Below, one piece after another: positions 36,661-44,105 of a stretch of DNA of 64,000 nt; positions within the stretch are counted from its first letter, which is position 1, and each line of letters opens with the position of its first letter. A model generated the notes under the pieces. It saw nothing but the letters and a program-made list of their open reading frames with translations. It was not told the origin of the DNA and did no database searches. The DNA is from Solirubrobacterales bacterium (GTDB taxonomy: Bacteria; Actinomycetota; Thermoleophilia; Solirubrobacterales; 70-9), in the NCBI GenBank assembly GCA_020438395.1, contig JAGQUR010000018.1, positions 42,186 through 106,185 of the forward strand. Direction: 5' to 3'. The translations under genes and the position numbers were made by a program.

Positions 36661-38055
36661 TTAACCGGGATCTGGGAATCTCAGCAAGGGACGCAGGTCC
36701 TGGCAGGGAATCGAATCCGGATCAACGTCACGAGTGGTCAGGTTGGTTGATTCGCGAAGTAGTTGCACCCAGTTCATGCTTGGTGAGCTCACGACCCCCA
36801 CAGTCAGGAGCTGGTCCTCTTTCTTTCGGGCCTGGTGGTCGAGGTAGAATTTCGCAGCCTCAGTTATGTAGAAGGACTCCTCTGAGTCCATGTGTCCTAC
36901 GACTAGTGCATGGGCTTCGGTCATTGCGCAAAAGCTGTCGAAATCGTGGGCGGGTTGCCAGGCGAAAGTGGTAGCCACGTAGTCGTGTTTGCGCAATTCA
37001 TGGAGCAAGATCGATAGGTCGAGCAAGTTGGGCTTGGCTTCGCTGACAAAAAGGCTGGCCGCCATATCCAGATCGTCCCCTATAGCGTCCTCGAACGCTT
37101 GGACTACAAACGCTCGAATCTTCGGATCATCGGAGCGAAGGACCGCCACTTGTCCTGGGCCAGGACCCCGCAAGTCCACATCGGCAAACTCGTGGTGCGG
37201 ATAGACAAGGATCTCCAGCAGCTCGAATTGTCGGTCGAGCCGACGGCTGATTTCCCTTCTGGGGCTCTCGATCAGTACGACCGGGCCGGCGGCTTCCACC
37301 AAGTCGCCTGAGAGAATCGCGGCAAGATCCTCATCGAGCGAGTCCCTCGAATTCCCCACAATCGCGACTGACCTGCGGCCTTCCATCACTTTTCGCGCCT
37401 GGAATAGCATCCCGCGATTCTCGCCCAGGACGGGCCTTAGTCCATCGCGTACGACGTCCATCGAAAGGTCTGGGTGATCAGCCAGGAACCGAACATGGAC
37501 GCCCTTCTTCGATGTCTTGTATTCAGGGTCTTCCTTGTCGAGGTCGCGGATAAACGCCGCCTGGCGTTCGGCGTTGACGACCTGTTCTTCGGGTAAAGGC
37601 GCCGGCTCGTATTCGTTGCCGTCTTTCGCCCGGCTACGGACTTCCTCTCTGAGTTCTTCACAGAACTTGGGGAAGCTGGCGAACTCTCTCGCGATTGCCG
37701 CTGGGCTAGGCCAGCGTTCGACCGGCACTTCGGATCGTCGAGCTTCGTCAAGTGATGCCCAGCCGCGTAGACATCGGGCGTAGTTCACGGGTGAACTCTC
37801 CAAGCAAAGAGAAACGTTCCACATATATGAGGTTGGAAGCTCTCCGGTGAGCGCGTGCCAGGCCAAGCCCGCTTCGATGGACCTCTCAGGATTTGGCCTT
37901 GAAAGACCCGAAATCGCGCTCTTGCCATTGAGCTTTCGGGAGATGGTCTTTGGGTTTCGGCGAAGTCGTTGGCCCAGCTCTCGAAGGGTCCACCTTCGTC
38001 GGTTGCTCCTCGCGTACTCCTCGTCCGAAATCCGCTCACGATCAGGATCAGCCAT
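36661..38055 (-). CDS. Unrecognised HTH-containing protein
   Basis: 464 residues from ATG 38055 (MADPDRERISDEE); codons upstream to 38082 are possible but weaker. N-terminal segment WTLRELGQRLRRNPKTISRKLNG looks like a helix-turn-helix. Next come a charged helical linker and a C-terminal alpha/beta region with RRSVAIVGNSRDSL, GPVVLIESPRREISRRLDRQ and ALVVGHMDSEESFYI that I cannot assign; it could be a Rossmann-like or PLD-like effector. It converges with hsdM and is divergent from the excisionase, so it may be a regulator or a one-gene defence function. No transmembrane segment. Confidence 0.6.
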   Translation of the reverse strand: MADPDRERISDEEYARSNRRRWTLRELGQRLRRNPKTISRKLNGKSAISGLSRPNPERSIEAGLAWHALTGELPTSYMWNVSLCLESSPVNYARCLRGWASLDEARRSEVPVERWPSPAAIAREFASFPKFCEELREEVRSRAKDGNEYEPAPLPEEQVVNAERQAAFIRDLDKEDPEYKTSKKGVHVRFLADHPDLSMDVVRDGLRPVLGENRGMLFQARKVMEGRRSVAIVGNSRDSLDEDLAAILSGDLVEAAGPVVLIESPRREISRRLDRQFELLEILVYPHHEFADVDLRGPGPGQVAVLRSDDPKIRAFVVQAFEDAIGDDLDMAASLFVSEAKPNLLDLSILLHELRKHDYVATTFAWQPAHDFDSFCAMTEAHALVVGHMDSEESFYITEAAKFYLDHQARKKEDQLLTVGVVSSPSMNWVQLLRESTNLTTRDVDPDSIPCQDLRPLLRFPDPG

Positions 38056-38107
38056 GTAAAACGCGTCCCCTTGCGGTCGCAAACCGTCTAATCCAAGATG
38101 GTTCGCG

Positions 38108-38368
38108 ATGAGCGTGAACCCAGACTTTTTGGTTCATCCGAGCCAGTTGTCGCTTTGGCACGACGGACCTCCAGATGCCGGGGACCCGGAGCAGTTGTTG
38201 ACCAAACGCGAACTCGCGGACCGGATTCGAAAAAGCGTGAGATGGGTCGAAATGCAAATCCGTCAGTACGACGACTTTCCCAAGGAGAGAGTGGGTGGGA
38301 CGTGGAGGTTTGACTGGCTCGTGACCCGTGCCTGGCTCAACAAACACGGCGAGCGCGATGCGACATAG
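38108..38368 (+). CDS. Excisionase-like winged helix DNA-binding protein
   Basis: 86 residues. LLTKRELADRIRKSVRWVEM followed by RVGGTWRFDWLVTRAWLNKHG is the HTH_17/MerR-like layout of excisionases and AlpA-type regulators. It lies 325 bp before the integrase on the same strand, with a small Xre gene on the opposite strand in between, a typical integration-control module. Expected to steer the tyrosine integrase toward excision or to regulate it. Confidence 0.7.
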   Translation: MSVNPDFLVHPSQLSLWHDGPPDAGDPEQLLTKRELADRIRKSVRWVEMQIRQYDDFPKERVGGTWRFDWLVTRAWLNKHGERDAT

Positions 38369-38374
38369 CGGCGA

Positions 38375-38611
38375 TCACTTACCGGCGGATCCGGTAGCGG
38401 CCACCAACTTCTCGGGCGGCGTGTCAAGCGCTTCGGCGAGCCGGAGAATTGAGGTGAGGGAAATGTTCCGTTGGCCACGCTCAGTTTGGCCAATGTAAGA
38501 AAGGTGCATGTGAGCGCGCCGGCTTAGTTCCTCCTGGCTCCACTTCTTTGCTTCGCGGCGCCGGCGTACTTCTCGTCCGAAGGCGATATGGGCATCACTG
38601 ACAGGCTCCAT
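38375..38611 (-). CDS. Small Xre-family transcriptional regulator
   Basis: 78 residues. Complete HTH_3 domain: FGREVRRRREAKKWSQEELSRRAHMH, then LSYIGQTERGQRNISLTSILRLAEAL. It is divergent from the integrase and converges with the excisionase-like gene (6 bp apart). Direct repeats in the 82-bp divergent region are a candidate operator, so it probably controls its own expression and that of the integrase. Confidence 0.88.
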   Translation of the reverse strand: MEPVSDAHIAFGREVRRRREAKKWSQEELSRRAHMHLSYIGQTERGQRNISLTSILRLAEALDTPPEKLVAATGSAGK

Positions 38612-38636
38612 TCACCTCAAAGCATGGAGCCATGAC

Positions 38637-38661
38637 GACTATGAGTCTAGAGACTATGAGT
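38637..38661. promoter_or_regulatory. Direct-repeat operator candidate between xre and integrase
   Basis: GACTATGAGT occurs at 38637-38646 and again at 38652-38661, a 15-bp period, in the divergent gap between the Xre regulator and the tyrosine integrase. Its position over the likely integrase promoter fits a repressor binding site. Confidence 0.5.
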
Positions 38662-38693
38662 ACCATTGAGAAATTTTCTTGAGAAAGGAATTC

Positions 38694-40034
38694 ATGTCCA
38701 AGTCAGACAAGAACAGGTTTAGGCCGGTTCCCGGGCACCCTGGCATCTATCGGCGCGTTATGAAAGATGGATCCATGCGCTGGGGTGTCAAGGCATACGA
38801 CCCGACGAAAGAGAGAACACAGGCGACGGGGTTGCCTCCCAAGTTTGGGGCTACCGTTTGGATCGGGACCTTCGATTCCCGTGCCGAGGCCAAGGCCGCA
38901 AAGCGAGCTTTCGAGGAGAAAGCCAAGAGTTCGGGCTTCAGGAAAGCTGGCCGTACGACTGTTGCCCAGTACGCGTCGCGGTGGCCAGAAATCCACCCGA
39001 AGGATCGGTCCGAGTCGACGCTTCGAACCTATCGCGAGGGCGTGAAGCGTTTCGTTGAGCGATTCGGAGAAGTTCTGGTTCGCGACCTGGATCGTTCTGA
39101 GTGCGTCGCATGGGCGGAATCAGAGCCGGATTGGTCCGTGAACGCGGCGAGAATCATGCTGGCGGACATGAGAGACATGGATTACCTGATCGCTTTCAAC
39201 CCTCTCGAAAAGCTGGGACGGACAAGGTCGCGTGGCCGCAAAGGTTGGCCGGTGCTGGGTGATTCAGAAGTAGAGGGCCTCATTGACACTGCGCAGTCAA
39301 TTTTCGTTCCGGAAGTAGGGAAGCCCATAGCTGGCCTGATCGCTACAAGCGCCTACTTGGGGCTCAGAAAGTCTGAAGCCGTAGCGCTTTCATCTGAATG
39401 TGTAGACCCAGTCGGCCGTCGAGTTCTCGTCGATCTCCAGGTTGGGAAGAAGCGAGTTGCGAGGGACCCCAAAACAGGCGAGCGGGTAATCGTCCTCACT
39501 TCGCAAGCGATCGAAGCGTGGTCGCGCCTAGATGCCAAGAGCGGATCGGGGCCGATGTTTCCCATGGACGACGGGCAGTATTGGGAGACATCCAATCTGT
39601 ACGACCGATGGGTGCAAGTTGCAGCAGCGAGTGGGATCCCGGGGCTGCAATTCCATGAGCTCCGTCGCTACCACGCGACGTGGTTGGACAAACAGGGAAT
39701 AGATCTCTGGGCCATAGCGGTTCAGCTTGGTCATGGGGTTTCCGGTCACGAAACCACTCAGGGATACATCGAAAAGAGAAACAACGCTCTTGAGCACATT
39801 GATGCAGCACTGGCGGAAAAAACGAAGCCGCTCGAACTACAGGGACGCGCTGAATTCAGACCGCCACGACTGCGACAAGTCGATTCAGTGGAAATGCCCA
39901 ATCGGAACCTGACCGACAAGTCCAGCGGGCTGAGAGCCCAACGCACGAAGCTCCTGCAAGACGCGAGAAGCAAGAGCGATCGTGAGATAGTTCGTGAAAA
40001 CAAGACCGAGGAAGGCAGTGGTGATCAGGAATGA
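38694..40034 (+). CDS. Tyrosine recombinase / integrase
   Basis: 446 residues from ATG 38694 (MSKSDKNRF), preceded by GAAAGGA; TTG 38679 is an alternative. Arm-binding N-terminus, SAM-like core-binding domain (TVAQYASRWPEIHP...STLRTYREGVKRFVERFG), and a catalytic domain with all hallmarks: Arg in AYLGLRKSEAVAL (about 224), HELRR (about 321-325), His in LGHGVSG (about 347) and nucleophile Tyr in TTQGYIEK (about 357). Catalyses integration and excision by strand exchange. The stop codon overlaps the att-like sequence at 40031, the standard layout for integrases targeting tRNA genes. An extra 90-residue basic C-terminal tail is present. Confidence 0.95.
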   Translation: MSKSDKNRFRPVPGHPGIYRRVMKDGSMRWGVKAYDPTKERTQATGLPPKFGATVWIGTFDSRAEAKAAKRAFEEKAKSSGFRKAGRTTVAQYASRWPEIHPKDRSESTLRTYREGVKRFVERFGEVLVRDLDRSECVAWAESEPDWSVNAARIMLADMRDMDYLIAFNPLEKLGRTRSRGRKGWPVLGDSEVEGLIDTAQSIFVPEVGKPIAGLIATSAYLGLRKSEAVALSSECVDPVGRRVLVDLQVGKKRVARDPKTGERVIVLTSQAIEAWSRLDAKSGSGPMFPMDDGQYWETSNLYDRWVQVAAASGIPGLQFHELRRYHATWLDKQGIDLWAIAVQLGHGVSGHETTQGYIEKRNNALEHIDAALAEKTKPLELQGRAEFRPPRLRQVDSVEMPNRNLTDKSSGLRAQRTKLLQDARSKSDREIVRENKTEEGSGDQE

Positions 40035-40060
40035 GCCCGAATTTGGACCAACCGCCCGAT
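40031..40060 (+). other. Internal att-like site between the two elements
   Basis: Beginning at the integrase stop, this 30-nt segment matches 52107-52137 at 27 positions plus one single-base indel (shared blocks ATGAGC, CGAA, TTGGACCAA, CGCCC, GAT). Its right half also resembles the tRNA-Pro 3' end. It is best explained as the junction of element A with element B. Confidence 0.72.
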
Positions 40061-40093
40061 GTCGACCGATGCGAAAACCATGCTTGACCGAAC

Positions 40094-41566
40094 ATGGCGA
40101 TAACCGAAGCCTCCATAGAGGGACCGGCGTGGACCGGGATCGGCATCGAGGAGTCCGCGGGCCGCAATCCGCTCCGGGTGGAACCCGCCGTGTCAAACGT
40201 CGTGGACAAGCTCGTCCCGGGGGTCATCACGACCACCAAACACGCCCGGATGTATTCGGTCCATTCACTTGGTTGGTCCGAGGCAGAGGCGCGAGGCCTG
40301 GATTACGAAGACGCGCGGGCGTTGATCCGCCGGTGCGAAGTGATCATGGCTGCGGTCCACCATTTCCATTCCGGCCATCGAATCGAAATCAACTCTGCAC
40401 ACGGTGAGGACAGGATTCACAGGTTCATTCGGGATGACCAACTGAACGTCGCGGACGCCGCGCGTCCCGGTACCGGGATCAGTCAGTACGGCTTCGCAAA
40501 CGTCTACCAGGGTGCCTGCGTCGTCATTGGTGCGCTCTCGACCGACCGGGTCCCGAGGCCCGGGCCGCGCTTCGACGAAGACGCGGTTCGTGGGGGGCTG
40601 CATGGTTTGTTGGAGCTCGCTGACCGCGACCAGGTTTCCGTCGACGAGATCGAGTCGGCCGCTCATCTCTGCTTGTGCGAAATAGCCGAAGCATCCGATG
40701 GCGACTGGCTCCGGCGGTTGTTGACCGAAGAGCCGGAGACGCAGTCCGACAGGCACCGTCAGATCACATGCGTACTCCTGTTGGAAGCGCTCAGAGAGCA
40801 CCCCTCGCCGGACCCGACAAGAGTGTTCCGGGAGCGTCTGGCTTTCGAGACGCCCATCGGTTCGGACATCGAAGGGGAACGCGCGGAAGTTGTGGCCATG
40901 TGGCAGGGCGCGGCGCTCAGGAACTACTCGGTCAGTGCCTGGCGACAGCTCTGGCGATGGCTGGCGAGCGAACTGAACCGTGAGCCCATGACGGCCGAGG
41001 ATCTCGGAAGTAGGTTTGCAGACGATCTCGACGATGTGAGCGTCGAGTATCTGATCGAGTCTTTGCCCGATCGCCGGCATGAGAACAAACTCCTGCCGTT
41101 GGAAGCATCGCTCGCTGATGAGACCTGGTCGACCATGGGCGCGCTCAAAACGCTGACCGTGGGTGCCTTGCGGACCGGGGACCTGGAGGGAGCGGCGCTG
41201 AAGACCTTCGTGGGAACGGAGACCGACGATCTCGGGCCGAGATGGGTGCTCGATCTCCTGGATACGAACCGGAATAAGAAGATCCGGGATCTCGCGTCGG
41301 ATCTCGCGGTGCTGCTGGTCCGGCGCGCGAAGAGAGTCGCCTTCTCGAAGATGTACCTGACCCGTTCAGGCCACCCGTTCGTTCCATCGAGACTCAGGGA
41401 CCGTGACGGCCTGCTCAGCATCAATGGAGAGGAAGGAGCAGGGCCCGTCGCCCTCAGGACCGACTCCCTGGTCTCGATCCTTTCCGAGCTGGACCTGTTG
41501 AAGGTAGATACCGGAGGAGCCGTGCCATCCGATCGCGGCCGGACTTTCCTCTCCAGACATGCCTGA
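40094..41566 (+). CDS. Unrecognised protein, first gene of PLD cassette
   Basis: 490 residues, no family recognised. No signal peptide or membrane segment. It appears mostly helical; the last 80 residues (SKMYLTRSGHPFVPSRLRDRDGLL...SLVSILSELDLLKVD) could be a winged-helix domain. Starts at ATG 40094, only 33 bp after the att-like site, so its promoter must lie in or across the junction, or it is read from the integrase transcript. Overlaps the PLD gene by 8 bp, implying translational coupling and joint function. Codon use is as GC-rich as the backbone. Confidence 0.7.
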   Translation: MAITEASIEGPAWTGIGIEESAGRNPLRVEPAVSNVVDKLVPGVITTTKHARMYSVHSLGWSEAEARGLDYEDARALIRRCEVIMAAVHHFHSGHRIEINSAHGEDRIHRFIRDDQLNVADAARPGTGISQYGFANVYQGACVVIGALSTDRVPRPGPRFDEDAVRGGLHGLLELADRDQVSVDEIESAAHLCLCEIAEASDGDWLRRLLTEEPETQSDRHRQITCVLLLEALREHPSPDPTRVFRERLAFETPIGSDIEGERAEVVAMWQGAALRNYSVSAWRQLWRWLASELNREPMTAEDLGSRFADDLDDVSVEYLIESLPDRRHENKLLPLEASLADETWSTMGALKTLTVGALRTGDLEGAALKTFVGTETDDLGPRWVLDLLDTNRNKKIRDLASDLAVLLVRRAKRVAFSKMYLTRSGHPFVPSRLRDRDGLLSINGEEGAGPVALRTDSLVSILSELDLLKVDTGGAVPSDRGRTFLSRHA

Positions 41567-44090
41567 AGCGCGATCTCCACGATTCCTTCTGGACGAGATC
41601 GAGGAGGCCCGCGAAGTCTTCGTCCTCACCTACACATCTAGTCTCGAGTACTTCGAGAGGTTCGTTCTTTCGAGCGCGAGGGGGCTTGGGGCCGTGGTCA
41701 CCGTGATCTCGGACATCACTGCTGTGAATGCCGATCCCGTCCTTGTAAGGGGAGCCGGCACGCAGTATCTGGACTCTCGAGCCGTCTGTTCCCGTGGAGC
41801 CTTTCACCCGAAACTGGTTGTCGTGGTGGGGGAGTCCGACGCCCGGGTCGCGATCGGCTCTGGGAACCTGACCATGTCCGGCTGGGGCTCCAACGCGGAG
41901 TTGTGGTCGACCTTCAGGGCCGACTCCGAGGGTGGACCCACCGCGATCCGAGAAGTGGCAGCCTTCTTGCGAAGGCTTCGGGGTTCAAATGTCTCGATTA
42001 GCCCCGGAGGCGGCGACGCGTGCGAGAGAGTTGCCCTGCTGCTAGATCGGTTCCCGGATCTGGGAAACGGGCCGACGATTCTTCATTCGCTGGACGTGCC
42101 GATAGCTGACCAGATCCCGGCCGGACCAGTCGATGAGCTGGTCCTATATTCACCGTATTTCGATGCGAGACTCGACGGTCTGGAGGCGATCCTCGATCGG
42201 CTTCAACCAGATGTCTGGACCATTTTCGTCCGTCCGGGCACCGAGGTAGACGGGGATCGGCTCGAGAGGGTCGCGGTCGATCGGGGCGGTCGTATCGCCT
42301 GGGGAAGCGACGTGATCACGATCGACGGGAAGGACCATACGGACGAGCGGTTCTGGCATGGCAAATTTGTCCAGTGGACCAAAGACGGGAAGCTCTGGTC
42401 GCTCACCGGCAGCCCGAATGTCTCGGCACCCGCGCTTTGCCGCACGGTTCTCGACGGGAACTGCGAGCTGGCGGTGCTGACCGCCGGGAGCTCGGACTTG
42501 ACGCCTCCCGAGGGTGAGGCGCCGTCCGGTGGTGTCTCGACGCTGGAGCGGCCCCCCAGCGACCGTGACGAACGCCCGCCGGCGGTGCTGCTTTCGGCGA
42601 CCGTCACCGGCGGCGAAGTTTCGATCCTGTTCGGCTCCGAACCATCCACGGACGTGGACCTCGAGCGGTACGACTCGACGACCGACCAATGGCGCAGGAC
42701 GGCCACCCTGCGAGCGGGAGGTCTCGAACAGAAAGTCGGTGTCGCCGCGGCACCGCTCGGAGGCGCGATCCGTGTCCATTCGGCCGATCTTGGATTCTCG
42801 AACAGCGTCTTCGTGACCGACTTAAAGCGAACTCAGACCCCCAAGTTCAAAGCGATCGGTTTGGCCCGGGCGAGTCCCGCCGACATTCTGCGGCTCGGCC
42901 TCGAAAGTCAATTGCTGGCCGATCTAGACGAGCTTCGCCCATATCTGCTGAAGGCCGGAGCCACTGTGCAGAAAAGCGACGAACAGGAAGTTTCGACACC
43001 TGCGACGGAAGGTTCGAAGTCGCGTGCGCGAAGCGGCTTGACACGGGAGGAGTATCTGGCGGCCTGCGATCCGGTTCTCGGCGAACAAGCGACGGCTTTC
43101 GCGCTCGTCCTCCCGGCGCTGCCGGGGTCGGGAGATCCTTTCGATGCCCCGGGAACGCTCGAGGAAGATTCCGACGAGGAGACGAACGAGCCGGCCCGCA
43201 CCACCTCCGAACTCGGCTTGAGGGAAGTGCTCCAGGAGTCCACCGAGAAAGAGAGAAATCGATACAGACGGTTCCTGGAGCGTCTCATCGACCGCTCGTC
43301 GGACTACCCGCTAATCGTTCGGACACTCGCGTTTCGCTCGTTACTACACGCCGCCTCGGAGAAGCTTTGGTCGTCGGAGCAGTGGCCGGACCTGGTCTGC
43401 AAGTGCCTCTTGGCTCTTGGCGAACGTGAAGAAGAGTCGAACGAATTCGAGAGGGAAGCCGCCGGCTCATGCGCGTCGGTCGGCTTGGGCCTCCTTCACA
43501 CAAGAGTTCCATCGGCCTCCATGGTCGATGAGAACGCGTTGAGGTTCAGACAGGCGGGGGAGAGCGTCGCGCATCTTCTACCTGACGCTGACCAAGTACA
43601 GATTGCAACGCTACTCGCGGAGTCGGCTGACATCACTCCCCGAGTCGACCTTCAGGAGGTGGTTTCGTTGGTGGTCTCGGAAGTGCTCGCTCCGCTCACA
43701 GGTGCGGAGAGGGCGGTGCGTGAACTGTGGGACGAGGATGGAATCCTCGCCGAGGTGTCAGGGGGCGTCGTGGTAGAAATTCTACAGCCACTCAGCCGGG
43801 TTCCCGAACCTCTCCTGATGCGTGCCCTCCTCTACACACGTGATGACGGGCCGGTCTTCGTTCGCGGCACCATCGAATCGGGGCCAGCGGTCACGACGGC
43901 GTGGTGCAAGCCATGGCTGATCATCGAGCGGCAAGCCGCGAGCGGCAAACCGTTCGGGAGGGCGTGGAAGCTCTCTTCCGGGGTGGCGCCCGGGATGCTC
44001 GACCTCGAGGACCTGCGACGAGCCGACCTCGACTGGTTTGGCGGAGAACCGAGGCCGGAGGAAGTCAGAGACATCCTCCAGCTGATCTAG
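41559..44090 (+). CDS. Phospholipase D-like protein with two HKD motifs
   Basis: 843 residues. Two H-x-K...G-S-x-N motifs: FHPKLVVVV with AIGSGNLTMSG at about 83-108, and FWHGKFVQW with LTGSPNVS at about 265-290, giving the paired active sites of a PLD-superfamily nuclease or phosphodiesterase. Residues 300-843 are unrecognised, helical and acidic, and may bind partners. Layout resembles PLD effectors found with helicases in defence loci, but no helicase is adjacent. Coupled to the upstream 490-residue protein by an 8-bp overlap and convergent, across 15 bp, with the 735-residue gene. Confidence 0.82.
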   Translation: MPEARSPRFLLDEIEEAREVFVLTYTSSLEYFERFVLSSARGLGAVVTVISDITAVNADPVLVRGAGTQYLDSRAVCSRGAFHPKLVVVVGESDARVAIGSGNLTMSGWGSNAELWSTFRADSEGGPTAIREVAAFLRRLRGSNVSISPGGGDACERVALLLDRFPDLGNGPTILHSLDVPIADQIPAGPVDELVLYSPYFDARLDGLEAILDRLQPDVWTIFVRPGTEVDGDRLERVAVDRGGRIAWGSDVITIDGKDHTDERFWHGKFVQWTKDGKLWSLTGSPNVSAPALCRTVLDGNCELAVLTAGSSDLTPPEGEAPSGGVSTLERPPSDRDERPPAVLLSATVTGGEVSILFGSEPSTDVDLERYDSTTDQWRRTATLRAGGLEQKVGVAAAPLGGAIRVHSADLGFSNSVFVTDLKRTQTPKFKAIGLARASPADILRLGLESQLLADLDELRPYLLKAGATVQKSDEQEVSTPATEGSKSRARSGLTREEYLAACDPVLGEQATAFALVLPALPGSGDPFDAPGTLEEDSDEETNEPARTTSELGLREVLQESTEKERNRYRRFLERLIDRSSDYPLIVRTLAFRSLLHAASEKLWSSEQWPDLVCKCLLALGEREEESNEFEREAAGSCASVGLGLLHTRVPSASMVDENALRFRQAGESVAHLLPDADQVQIATLLAESADITPRVDLQEVVSLVVSEVLAPLTGAERAVRELWDEDGILAEVSGGVVVEILQPLSRVPEPLLMRALLYTRDDGPVFVRGTIESGPAVTTAWCKPWLIIERQAASGKPFGRAWKLSSGVAPGMLDLEDLRRADLDWFGGEPRPEEVRDILQLI

Positions 44091-44105
44091 CCGGGACTCA
44101 CCGGA

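Larger units (their letters stand above)
12932..40060. mobile_element. Integrated element A (defence-rich genomic island)
   Basis: Bounded by the tRNA-Pro att copy on the left and by the att copy directly after the tyrosine integrase on the right. Contains a large serine recombinase at the left end, an excisionase/Xre/tyrosine-integrase module at the right end, and cargo: OLD-like nuclease remnant, orphan antitoxin, secreted repeat protein, STAND-like NTPase, methylase-ATPase fusion with MIT_C-like partner, and a type I restriction-modification system. Codon choice is visibly less GC-extreme than the backbone. No conjugation, capsid or replication genes are seen, so it is a cargo island, not a complete phage or ICE. 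Confidence 0.75.
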
